Numbered from the stretch's first letter, positions 1 through 5,949 are shown. The stretch: 9,586 nucleotides of DNA from Methylobacterium sp. (GCA_021154065.1 JAJKJG010000290.1:1-9586), one strand, 5' to 3'. Notes: a model not told the origin generated them from the sequence alone. Made by a program: numbers and translations.

Positions 1-45
1 AACCTCAGCCGTCAAATACGACCCACTACAATGGCTTAGCGACTC

Positions 46-74
46 GAGGCCGGTGATCAGGCATCACCGGCTTC
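46..74. repeat. Long hairpin at left edge of window
   Basis: GCCGGTGAT (49-57) and ATCACCGGC (63-71) are perfect 9-bp inverted arms around a 5-nt loop. One G-U and two further pairs extend the stem to 12 bp. No U-run follows on either strand, so it is not a classical intrinsic terminator, although it could end minus-strand transcripts leaving the helicase operon. Confidence 0.55.
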
Positions 75-212
75 CGCCCTCAGCTCGCTTTCGCCAAGCA
101 CGACCTCGATCAGAAGCGGCGAGCTGTAGTGAGGCCGCCGAAGAAAAAGCGAGGGGTGGCGAGGCGCGCGGGGCTGGCCAGCACCCTGAAAAGCCAGCGG
201 CGAGGAGGGCTG

Positions 213-242
213 GTGCCCTTGGGCTCTAGCCCAAGAGGGCAC
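213..242. repeat. Bulged 13-bp hairpin
   Basis: GTGCCC+TTGGGCT (213-225) pairs with AGCCCAA+GGGCAC (228-234 and 237-242), with a two-base bulge (235-236) on the right side and a tight turn. A nested alternative GGGC/GCCC pairing overlaps the right arm (237-250). There is no T-run after it. It may be an RNA structure or part of an origin; function unknown. Confidence 0.5.
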
Positions 243-282
243 TTAAGCCCTCTAGAGAGTATGAGAGATGTACGCCACGCAC

Positions 283-429
283 TTACACGGCGGTTACACG
301 CGGTGTTGCACGGGGGATTTTGTGCTGACGGCATAGAGCTTTATTGCTCTCCTGTGGCCTTTGAGCGTGTAACTGAGGTTTTCAGTTGTGCCACCCGGTT
401 ACACGCCCGGTTACACGCCCGATTACACG
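283..429. repeat. Cluster of TTACACG repeats, candidate iterons
   Basis: TTACACG occurs at 283-289, 294-300, 399-405, 411-417 and 423-429, with an inverted copy CGTGTAA at 366-372 and a variant TTGCACG at 306-312. The last three form a perfect-register 12-bp tandem array (396-407, 408-419, 420-431), units CGGTTACACGCC twice and CGATTACACGCG. Spacing in the left group is 11-12 bp, about one helical turn, as in iterons. The cluster follows a primase-helicase pair, and P4-like elements carry repeat-based replication regions. Its role as an origin is inferred. Confidence 0.6.
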
Positions 430-1679
430 CGGGTCTCACGTGGGTCGCATGGTGCGCTCTCCTGCTCCTTCTCCTGCTCGACGATCTTGTAGTTTGGCCG
501 CGACGGTCGCCCGTAGTCAGCGGCCCTGATCTTCTCGGCGGCAAACAGCCGGGTCATCGCGTCTTGGAGCACCTTGCTGCGCTTCTTTTTCGTGGGCGCA
601 AGCTTCTGCGCCGCGTCTTCATCGGAGAATTGCGTCGGGGCGTAGCTCGGTCCCTTTTTGTGGCCGACGTCGCGACCTTGCTTGGTGAAGCGGCGCAGCA
701 GATCGAGGAACACGTCCTCGGCCTTGGTGTCGGCGGCGACCTTGTCGAGCGAGCTTCCCGACGACACTGGGAGGTACACACCGGCCTTGCCGATGGCTTT
801 CCATTGCAACGTCACGCTGGCCGAGATCGGCCCGTAGTTGTTCTTCATGAATTCGAGCTGGCGCAGCCCGCTGTCGCTGCCGTCCTCGGTTTTCTCGCTG
901 GTGAGGTAAGCGCGGGCTCGCACGCTGTTGTGCCATGCCGTCGAGCCTGACAAGCCGGTGCCGCTGGTGATGCCGGTGAGGCTTGGATGCAAGGCAATGA
1001 GCACCGCACTGTTGCCAGCGATCGCGAGCCCGCGCAGCAGGCCGACGAACTGCCGTACTTGTCTGCGGCTGACCTCGTCGCCGCCGAAGATGTCGGCCGC
1101 AGTGTCCAACCCGATCAGTTTCGGACGAATGTCGTGCGCGGCCTGCTTCAGCTCTTCGAATAGCGGCGTTGGCCTGATCTGGCCGTTCCGGTCGGGACAG
1201 GCCAGCACCGCATCCCGGCCAAAGCGCGAAATGATGTGATAGTCGCGCACAAGCTCAGCCAGCGAGGTACCATAGTGCCCAGCTATTGCGCCGAGTCGCC
1301 GCTCCAGTTCGTCCTCTTCGTCTTCGGCGCTGAGGTACAGGAACGGTCCGGGCTCTGGCAGGGTAAGCGCCCAGTCCTTGCCCAGCACATGCGCCGCACC
1401 GAGCTGCATCAGCAAAATACTTTTACCGGCGCTGCCTTCGCCCGAGAACAGGCCCACATTGCGCAGCGGAAAGCGGTCTTGCACCGCCCACTCGCGCTCC
1501 GGCGGCTCGCGCGTGGCCCACGCACCGATGTCGACGAAGGCGAGCGGCTCGTGGTCATCTTCATTGCCGCCTTGCCGCGCCTTGCCACCGTTGGGCTCGT
1601 ACCGGCGCGCCTGATCGTGCGCGCGTCGCACCCCTTCGACGCCCTCCTCTCGCAGGATGTCGTTGACGTCGCGCTTCAT
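423..1679 (-). CDS. RepA-like hexameric replicative helicase / AAA_25 (RecA-fold) ATPase
   Basis: A 418-residue protein, likely a ring-shaped replicative DNA helicase of the RSF1010 RepA / AAA_25 type that unwinds element DNA. Seen: Walker A GEGSAGKS at residues 80-87, an acidic motif YLSAEDEEDE near 115-124, Walker B KLIGLDTAAD at 187-196, and the family signature LIALHP (227-232) followed by SGSTAW (244-249) and an Arg-rich strand (R254, R256). After a charged linker, residues about 320-400 look like a winged helix (AMTRLF...NYKIV), probably for DNA or partner binding. The ATG overlaps the primase stop as ATGA, so the two are probably made by termination-reinitiation. Oddly, residues 1-20 (KRDVNDILREEG) resemble the motif that normally ends Toprim primases. 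The TAA stop lies inside a TTACACG repeat. I am confident of the ATPase family, less so of the exact partner. Confidence 0.85.
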   Translation of the reverse strand: MKRDVNDILREEGVEGVRRAHDQARRYEPNGGKARQGGNEDDHEPLAFVDIGAWATREPPEREWAVQDRFPLRNVGLFSGEGSAGKSILLMQLGAAHVLGKDWALTLPEPGPFLYLSAEDEEDELERRLGAIAGHYGTSLAELVRDYHIISRFGRDAVLACPDRNGQIRPTPLFEELKQAAHDIRPKLIGLDTAADIFGGDEVSRRQVRQFVGLLRGLAIAGNSAVLIALHPSLTGITSGTGLSGSTAWHNSVRARAYLTSEKTEDGSDSGLRQLEFMKNNYGPISASVTLQWKAIGKAGVYLPVSSGSSLDKVAADTKAEDVFLDLLRRFTKQGRDVGHKKGPSYAPTQFSDEDAAQKLAPTKKKRSKVLQDAMTRLFAAEKIRAADYGRPSRPNYKIVEQEKEQESAPCDPRETRV

Positions 1680-2593
1680 CCCTTGGGCTCTACGACGGAA
1701 ACCTCGATGCCGCGCCGGTAGAGCCGATCAGCAAGCTTGCGCGCACCGTTTTGGCCAGCCGGGTCGGGATGCGCCATCGTGACGCTCTCGACGAAGCTCG
1801 GGACGGCCTCGGCGAGCGTCGGCATGCGCGCGGCGCTGCCTGCCGCCCAGACGCCCAGCGCAAGCGCAGCGCGCACGGAGAGGCCGTCCTCGATGCCTTC
1901 CGTGATCGCGAGGGCGAGCGTGTAGCCGATCGGGGCGAGCGCAATGGGACGGCCGAGCGGACGGCCGACGAACAGCTTCGGCTTCTCCACCTCGGCCTTG
2001 CCGCTGCCGTCGGCCTTGAGCAGCGTCAGGTGAACCGCCTCGACGTTCTCCGGCGCGTCCGCGCTCCCGAAGGCGGCGATCATCGCCGGGTGCTGAGCGG
2101 GCGTCTGCGGCGGCAGAAACGCTAGCGTCGGAGGCATCTCGCCCAGGTATTTGCGCGCGCGCAGGTACCGCGCGGCAATGCTGCCGAGGATCGGCTGGCG
2201 TCGCCGCCACAGGGCTGCGGCCTTGGCGTGCTGGCGGCGGGCGTGATCGTCGTCGCCGATCTCCGGCGCGCTCCGCACGAAGAGCGCGCGCCGTGGCTCC
2301 GTGCCGATCAGCGTCGCCTTCGCCGTGGCAAAGTCGACGTCGTCGAGATGTTGGACGAGATCGACGACATCGCCAGCCTTGTCGCAGCGGCGACAAAGCC
2401 AGACCTGCTTCACGGGGTTGACGTTGAAACGGTCGACGCCGCCGCACTTCGGACAGCCGCCGATCAGCTCACTGCCGACGCGCTTGAGCCGCAGGCCACG
2501 GCGCTGAACCTCGCTCTCGATCGGCGGCCATACTGGCTTGCCAATGTGATGGACGGCACGAGCCTCGGCATGGTATCCGGCGGGTTCTTGCAT
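1676..2593 (-). CDS. DNA primase-like protein: CHC2-type zinc ribbon plus Toprim domain
   Basis: A 305-residue protein resembling P4-alpha/phage-type primases, expected to make RNA primers for element replication. Seen: a zinc ribbon with CPKC (C47, C50) and CRRC (C67, C70), flanked by the typical DRFNVNP and KAGDVVDLV segments; a linker with the RYLRARKYL motif (about 142-150) common before Toprim domains in phage primases; then Toprim motifs TEGIEDGLS (E232, D236) and AHPDPAG (274-280). The usual DxD of Toprim is H275-P-D277, so one metal-binding acid is replaced. The start ATG follows a GGGGGA-type ribosome site 8 nt upstream that sits within a small hairpin. The gene overlaps the helicase by ATGA. 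The C-terminus stops at VEPKG, just before the KDVND motif found at the start of the helicase. Confidence 0.85.
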   Translation of the reverse strand: MQEPAGYHAEARAVHHIGKPVWPPIESEVQRRGLRLKRVGSELIGGCPKCGGVDRFNVNPVKQVWLCRRCDKAGDVVDLVQHLDDVDFATAKATLIGTEPRRALFVRSAPEIGDDDHARRQHAKAAALWRRRQPILGSIAARYLRARKYLGEMPPTLAFLPPQTPAQHPAMIAAFGSADAPENVEAVHLTLLKADGSGKAEVEKPKLFVGRPLGRPIALAPIGYTLALAITEGIEDGLSVRAALALGVWAAGSAARMPTLAEAVPSFVESVTMAHPDPAGQNGARKLADRLYRRGIEVSVVEPKG

Positions 2594-2597
2594 GCCC

Positions 2598-2615
2598 CTG
2601 ATCCCCCAAGATCAG
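2598..2615 (-). promoter_or_regulatory. Hairpin overlapping the primase ribosome binding site
   Basis: On the minus strand CTGATC (complement of 2610-2615) and GATCAG (complement of 2598-2603) form a perfect 6-bp stem around a TTGGGG loop. The GGGGGA ribosome site of the primase spans loop and stem, 8 nt from the ATG. This could dampen primase translation; that effect is inferred. Confidence 0.35.
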
Positions 2616-2621
2616 AAACGT

Positions 2622-2655
2622 GAGCGGTGGGCGCGACCCCACCGCTCTCTTTTTT
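2622..2655 (+). terminator. Strong intrinsic terminator facing the plus strand
   Basis: GAGCGGTGGG (2622-2631) and CCCACCGCTC (2638-2647) form a perfect 10-bp stem with a 6-nt loop, followed at once by TCTTTTTT on the plus strand. That is a textbook rho-independent terminator for plus-strand transcription, although every element gene here is on the minus strand. In minus orientation the stem is preceded by the A-run and followed only by ACGTTTC, so it would be a weaker stop. It may block antisense transcription or act as an attenuator between the tail-bearing protein gene and the primase gene. Confidence 0.7.
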
Positions 2656-2663
2656 GCGTTCAG

Positions 2664-3488
2664 CTAAAACGGCACCTCGTCATCGAGATCGTCGATCTGG
2701 CCGTGCCTCGGTTTGGCCGGTGCTGCCAGCTTCGCCAACGCGGGTGTGGCCGCTCTGGCTGGAGGTGGCACGGCACTGATCGGCCGCCACGGCACCGGCG
2801 GCGCGGGCGCGTCGCCGTCCCAGAACTGCCAGCCGATCAGCCGGAATACGGGCACGTAGATCAGGGAACCGTGCTGGCTTTCGAAGTTGCGCGCATCGGG
2901 CGCGATGACGGGAAGCTTGCCGCCGCGATCGGCGTTGGCGTACATGCCGCACAGCTCGGCGATCTCACCGATCGCGCCCATGCCAGTCGCCTTGAAGGCG
3001 CAGACCTCGCCGTCGCTCACAGCCCTCAGCGGCAGGTACACGGCCCGCGACCACGGATCTTTGCGCTTGCGGCCGTTGCGCTCCATCTCCCAGTGACGCT
3101 CGTCGTGGTCGCCGAGCGCCTTGCGTTCCGGCGCAAACTCGAACTCCACCGTGCGGTAGACCCTGCGCTCGATCAGCTTGCCGTCGGAAAACTTCGTCCA
3201 GGTGTCGACCAGCTCAAGCGGGTTCACGATGAAGCGCTCGTCGGGACCGATCAGCGTCTGACTCTCGCCGTGCTCGCGCAGCCATTGCCCGCTGCTGTGA
3301 ACGCACTTGATCAGGTCGCCGCGAAACAGCACCGCGCCGCTGGCGTTGCGCTGCCGGAACACCGCGAAGGGGTTCACCATGTGCTCGCCGGGTGCGGCCG
3401 GTCCATTGGCCTTCACGGTGGCCGGTAGTGCGACGGGTGTGGTGCGGTCGCTGTCGAAGATCGCGTCGTCGTCAAAGACGTTGTTCAT
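2664..3488 (-). CDS. Unrecognised replication-associated protein with an SSB-like acidic C-terminal tail
   Basis: A 274-residue protein I cannot assign to a named family. Seen: a disordered, acidic N-terminus (residues 1-35); a central mixed alpha/beta part (about 40-225) with the conserved-looking segments RFIVNPLELVDTW, DPWSRAVYLPL and GSLIYVPVFRLIGWQFWDG; a Pro/Ala-rich linker (226-262); and the final nine residues DDLDDEVPF. Bacterial SSB ends in a tail of the form DDxxPF that recruits replication and repair partners through its last Pro-Phe, so this protein is plausibly an ssDNA-binding or SSB-mimicking accessory factor. Neighbours support this: it precedes the primase and helicase in the same transcription direction. 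The ATG has an AGAGAGGGG ribosome site 6 nt upstream and overlaps the previous stop (ATGA). A 70-bp gap with a terminator-like stem separates it from the primase gene. Confidence 0.75.
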   Translation of the reverse strand: MNNVFDDDAIFDSDRTTPVALPATVKANGPAAPGEHMVNPFAVFRQRNASGAVLFRGDLIKCVHSSGQWLREHGESQTLIGPDERFIVNPLELVDTWTKFSDGKLIERRVYRTVEFEFAPERKALGDHDERHWEMERNGRKRKDPWSRAVYLPLRAVSDGEVCAFKATGMGAIGEIAELCGMYANADRGGKLPVIAPDARNFESQHGSLIYVPVFRLIGWQFWDGDAPAPPVPWRPISAVPPPARAATPALAKLAAPAKPRHGQIDDLDDEVPF

Positions 3489-3769
3489 GGCTGACCCCTC
3501 TCTGCTGCGGCTGCTTCTTGCGCCTGACGTCGTCGGCCTCGCGCCGCTGCCTTGCGTTCCCACGCCAGAACGGCGGCAAACTTGTAAGAACGCCGACCCT
3601 TGGAGCCCTTCGCGCGACCCTTGGAGCGCTTCGCCGCCGGCGGGAAGCCGCGATGCCGGGTCCAGCATGCGAGGGTGCGCACCGTCACGCCCAGCCGCTC
3701 GGCGACGAGCTCGTCGGAGAACGAGGTGACCGTGGCGAAGCTCGGTCTGGCCTTCGCGCGCCCGCTCAT
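3485..3769 (-). CDS. Small helix-turn-helix DNA-binding protein (second of a tandem pair)
   Basis: 94 residues. The region 18-45 (SDELVAERLGVTVRTLACW...GFPP) reads as the helix-turn-helix of an AlpA/MerR-like or terminase-small-subunit-like winged helix, followed by a strongly basic, low-complexity tail (KRSKGRAKGSKGRR; RRRQAQ). It shares VAERxxVxVRTLxxW with the preceding protein, so the two look like diverged duplicates. The start has a GAGGTG ribosome site and overlaps the preceding stop by ATGA; its own stop overlaps the next start the same way. Likely a transcription regulator or excision/directionality co-factor bound to element DNA. Which of these it is cannot be told from sequence. 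Confidence 0.7.
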   Translation of the reverse strand: MSGRAKARPSFATVTSFSDELVAERLGVTVRTLACWTRHRGFPPAAKRSKGRAKGSKGRRSYKFAAVLAWERKAAARGRRRQAQEAAAAERGQP

Positions 3770-4062
3770 GACCGCACCTCGGGCTTGGCGAAGCGGCCGC
3801 GTCCGACGCGCGGCAGCGGCTGCGCTGCTGCGTAGGCGCGGCTCGGGCGGACGGGGGTCGCCGCCTTATGGGCGTTGCGCCGGTCCCAATCATCGAGCTT
3901 GGCGACCTCGCGATAGCGGCGACGACGGATGTAAACCGGCGCGGGGAAGTCGAGATCGGGAAGCTTGTCCCACCTCTCTAGCGTGCGCACAGCTACATCG
4001 TACCTTTCCGCAACCTGCCGATCGCTCAACAGAACGGGTTTACCCTCGCTGAATTTTGACAT
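3766..4062 (-). CDS. AlpA/MerR-like excisionase-type regulator
   Basis: 98 residues. Residues 10-62 (LLSDRQVAERYDVAVRTLERWDKLPDLDFPAPVYIRRRRYREVAKLDDWDRR) match the AlpA / MerR-like winged-helix pattern: a helix-turn-helix, then FPxPxYI and R.R.Y...E...W, as in P4 Vis/AlpA and many excisionases. Such proteins turn on or bend DNA for excision and often repress the integrase. It opens the second minus-strand gene block; an ATG with GAGG 5 nt upstream sits just after a perfect 8-bp inverted repeat. The C-terminal 35 residues are basic and probably disordered. It is separated from the integrase by the small unknown gene, and co-transcription with the replication genes suggests it links excision with replication. 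Confidence 0.82.
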   Translation of the reverse strand: MSKFSEGKPVLLSDRQVAERYDVAVRTLERWDKLPDLDFPAPVYIRRRRYREVAKLDDWDRRNAHKAATPVRPSRAYAAAQPLPRVGRGRFAKPEVRS

Positions 4063-4069
4063 GAACGCC

Positions 4070-4095
4070 TCGTGTCGTTGGTGACCCCGACACGA
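4070..4095 (-). promoter_or_regulatory. Perfect inverted repeat before the AlpA-like gene (operator or leader hairpin)
   Basis: TCGTGTCG (4070-4077) and CGACACGA (4088-4095) are perfect 8-bp arms around a 10-nt spacer. The gene-proximal arm touches the GAGG ribosome site of the AlpA-like gene. A related TGTC-AGC-GACA dyad lies 23 bp upstream at 4118-4128. Likely an operator for one of the helix-turn-helix proteins, or a leader hairpin that limits translation. I could not assign a convincing -35/-10 pair in this 91-bp gap. Confidence 0.5.
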
Positions 4096-4135
4096 AGCTG
4101 AACTGCGCGCGAACGGATGTCAGCGACACAAATAG

Positions 4136-4153
4136 GCGGTACGCTAATACCGC
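4136..4153 (-). terminator. Weak terminator-like hairpin after the integrase-linked gene
   Basis: On the minus strand GCGGTA and TACCGC form a perfect 6-bp stem with a 6-nt loop starting directly after the TGA of the 176-residue gene, followed by CTATTTGTG, moderately T-rich. It could partly separate the integrase transcript from the AlpA-led transcript. Confidence 0.35.
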
Positions 4154-4684
4154 TCAGCGGCGGCGTGCGCGCGCCGTCGGATGGCCGAGCAAATTGCGCA
4201 CCCGCTCGGGATCAATCGTAACGCCGCTCTCGCCGCCCTCGATCTCGCAGGCATTGTCGATCAGGTGGCTGCGCAGCCGCGCGTCGAGCCGTCCCGACCG
4301 AACTGACAGGAGCACCTCGGCCAGCCGCGCGGCGCGGTGAGCAGGCGCGTCAAAGACCCGGCCGCGCTTGCGCCCGGTCTTGGCGACCAGATCGGCCAGC
4401 AGGTCGTAATCAGCGGCAGTAGGCGGGCGGCCGAGCGCCTGCTCCAGCCAGAGCGGCCAGCGGCGACGACGCAGCTTCGTGCCGATGTAGGTGACGAGGC
4501 GATCGCGATCAGCGTCCGCAAGCGGCTTGTGTGCCCGCAGGCAATCAAGCAGACGATCAGCATCACCGGCAGATGCGGCCGCAATGGCGCTTTCGTAGCG
4601 GTCCCAGCCCGATCGCAGCCTCGCCTTGTTGCGCTCGCTCGCTTGGCCGATCCTGCACAGCCCGACAGAAGTACGGCGCTTCAC
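4154..4684 (-). CDS. Hypothetical protein translationally coupled to the integrase
   Basis: 176 residues from a GTG whose last two bases overlap the integrase TGA (GTGA); the open frame extends further upstream but inside the integrase gene, so this start is preferred. I do not recognise the family. Seen: a basic N-terminus (VKRRTSVGLCRIG), then mostly helical segments, including ADRLLDCLRAHKPLADADRDRLVTYIGTK, a Trp-containing stretch RRRWPLWLEQALGRPPT, DYDLLADLVAKTGRKRG, and a final EIEGGESGVTIDPERVRNLLGHP. The segment LDCLRAHKPL...DRDRLVTYI followed by RPPTAADYDLLADLV resembles the small unnamed helical proteins found next to alphaproteobacterial prophage integrases, but this is an impression only. 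Tight coupling suggests a role with integration or its control. Confidence 0.7.
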   Translation of the reverse strand: MKRRTSVGLCRIGQASERNKARLRSGWDRYESAIAAASAGDADRLLDCLRAHKPLADADRDRLVTYIGTKLRRRRWPLWLEQALGRPPTAADYDLLADLVAKTGRKRGRVFDAPAHRAARLAEVLLSVRSGRLDARLRSHLIDNACEIEGGESGVTIDPERVRNLLGHPTARARRR

Positions 4685-5949
4685 TTGCGCTGCGCCGCCT
4701 TGGCGCGGATTGGCACCACGACGTCGGCCTCGGCGGGCGGGTGAACGATGCGCTCGATCGTCCGCGCCAAGGCATCGAAGGCATGACGCTTTTCTTCGAG
4801 ATACGCGAACCTGTCGTAAACGCCTCGAACGCCGCTCAGCGCATGTCCGAGGACCATCTCGGCGATGTCGGCAGTGATGCCTGCGCGGCTCAGCAGCGTG
4901 CGGCTTGTTCGCCGCAGATCGTGCAGCCGCCAATCGGTAACGGCGCAGGCTGCGTCGAACCTTTCCTTGCGGTTGGAAAAGCTGCCGAGCGGGAGCGCCC
5001 CGTCGGTGCTGCTGAAGACGTAGGCATCAGCCCCGAGCTGCGGCCGCTCGGCGATGATGCGCTGCGCCGCCGCGCCCAACGGAACCACGACATCGCGGCC
5101 GCTCTTGTAGCGGGCGGCCGGAATCGTCCACGTCCTGTCGCCGTCCGACAGCTCGCGGAAGCGCATGCCCGAGGCCTCGGAGCGCCGCACCGCCGTCAAC
5201 GTCAGGAACTTCAGCAGAGCGCCGAAGACGCCGAAGCCCTCTGCCGCCAGCCAGACGCGGCGCAGCTCGTCGTCGGCCAGAACCCGCGAGCGGGCCCTTT
5301 CTGCGGTGCTGGTGCGGCGGCCGCCGCGTCCCAGTACGGGAACGTAATCGGAGCGGCTGGAATACCACCCCAACAACGTCTTCGCGGCCGAGAGCACGCG
5401 GTCGGCGCGGACTGGCCCGTTGTGGTCGGCGATATGATCGAGCACACGCGTGAACTGGCCGCGCGTGATCTCGGCGACCGGCTGGCGTCCGAGGCCGCTC
5501 TCGCAGAGCAGTTCGAGGTCGGCGCGGCGCTGCTTGAAGCTGCGCAACCCGCTCGCTTGGCGGCGCAGGTATTCTTCGCTGATCGCGCGCAGGGTCTCGC
5601 CCTCGGCCGCGAGCCGCTTTTGGCGCGCCTTCTGCAAGGCGGCGCAGGGGTCCCGCCCGCTCTTGGCCTCGCGCAGCTTCTCGGCGCACAGCGATCGTGC
5701 CGAGCCCAAGCTCTGCGGCGTGCCGATCTCAGGTGCGCTGGCGGGCTCGGCGACGCCACGCTCGCTCAGGCATGGCCCCAAGGTCAGCTTGCGCTGGAGC
5801 CCGCGAAACCGGAACCTGACGAGGAAGCTGCGGCTGCCGGAGGGAAACACCGCGACGCGCAACCCGCGACAGCCGGGATCGGAGACCTCGTAGCGCTGCG
5901 GGCGGGGCTTGAGGTTGGCGATCGCGATCGCCGTGAGCGGCTTGGCCAT
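4681..5949 (-). CDS. int: Tyrosine recombinase integrase
   Basis: 422 residues from ATG at 5949, giving MAKPLTAIAIANLKP, the usual opening of P4/DUF4102-type integrases; a GTG at 6012 would add 21 atypical residues and would lie on top of the predicted promoter. Seen: an N-terminal arm-binding domain (about 1-115, with SGSRSFLVRF and a GRDP motif at 98-101), a core-binding domain (about 118-205), and a catalytic domain with all six expected residues: R255 (LTAVRRSE), K282, H343 and R346 (LHDLRRT), H369 (LGH) and nucleophile Y378. Nothing is truncated, so it is probably active. It catalyses site-specific integration and excision between attP and attB. Residues about 60-90 carry extra sequence compared with the shortest relatives. 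No clear ribosome site precedes the ATG. Two GGGTATC direct repeats (5953-5959, 5964-5970) lie in its leader. Confidence 0.93.
   Translation of the reverse strand: MAKPLTAIAIANLKPRPQRYEVSDPGCRGLRVAVFPSGSRSFLVRFRFRGLQRKLTLGPCLSERGVAEPASAPEIGTPQSLGSARSLCAEKLREAKSGRDPCAALQKARQKRLAAEGETLRAISEEYLRRQASGLRSFKQRRADLELLCESGLGRQPVAEITRGQFTRVLDHIADHNGPVRADRVLSAAKTLLGWYSSRSDYVPVLGRGGRRTSTAERARSRVLADDELRRVWLAAEGFGVFGALLKFLTLTAVRRSEASGMRFRELSDGDRTWTIPAARYKSGRDVVVPLGAAAQRIIAERPQLGADAYVFSSTDGALPLGSFSNRKERFDAACAVTDWRLHDLRRTSRTLLSRAGITADIAEMVLGHALSGVRGVYDRFAYLEEKRHAFDALARTIERIVHPPAEADVVVPIRAKAAQRK

Larger units (their letters stand above)
1..422. other. Gene-free, repeat- and hairpin-rich region downstream of the helicase gene
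   Basis: I see no convincing gene here. Two minus-strand frames (57-242, 61 codons; 110-334, 74 codons) are open but overlap each other, are rich in Arg/Pro/Ser and have no well placed ribosome binding site. The stretch carries two long hairpins (46-74 and 213-242), a small one (335-350) and a cluster of TTACACG motifs from 283 to 429. It directly follows the helicase stop codon, which itself lies inside the last repeat. The position beside a primase-helicase module suggests a cis-acting replication region, but a transcription end or regulatory role is equally possible. Confidence 0.5.

Noticed and set aside
283..431. CRISPR array
   Set aside because: The repeats are only 7-12 bp, partly adjacent without spacers, one is inverted, and no cas gene is near.
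129..950. 273-codon plus-strand open frame across the repeats and helicase 3' end
   Set aside because: It is antisense to the helicase and reads the TTACACG repeats as a run of LHARLHARLHA; low complexity, no ribosome site.
1660..1690. Programmed -1 frameshift joining primase and helicase
   Set aside because: The codons before the stop (CCC AAG GGA TGA) do not form a proper slippery heptamer. Stop-start reinitiation at ATGA explains the arrangement.
2592..3428. 278-codon plus-strand open frame opposite the SSB-tailed protein
   Set aside because: The minus-strand gene has a good ribosome site, ATGA coupling and a meaningful C-terminal tail; the plus frame starts opposite the primase start, contains the terminator and shows no family motif.
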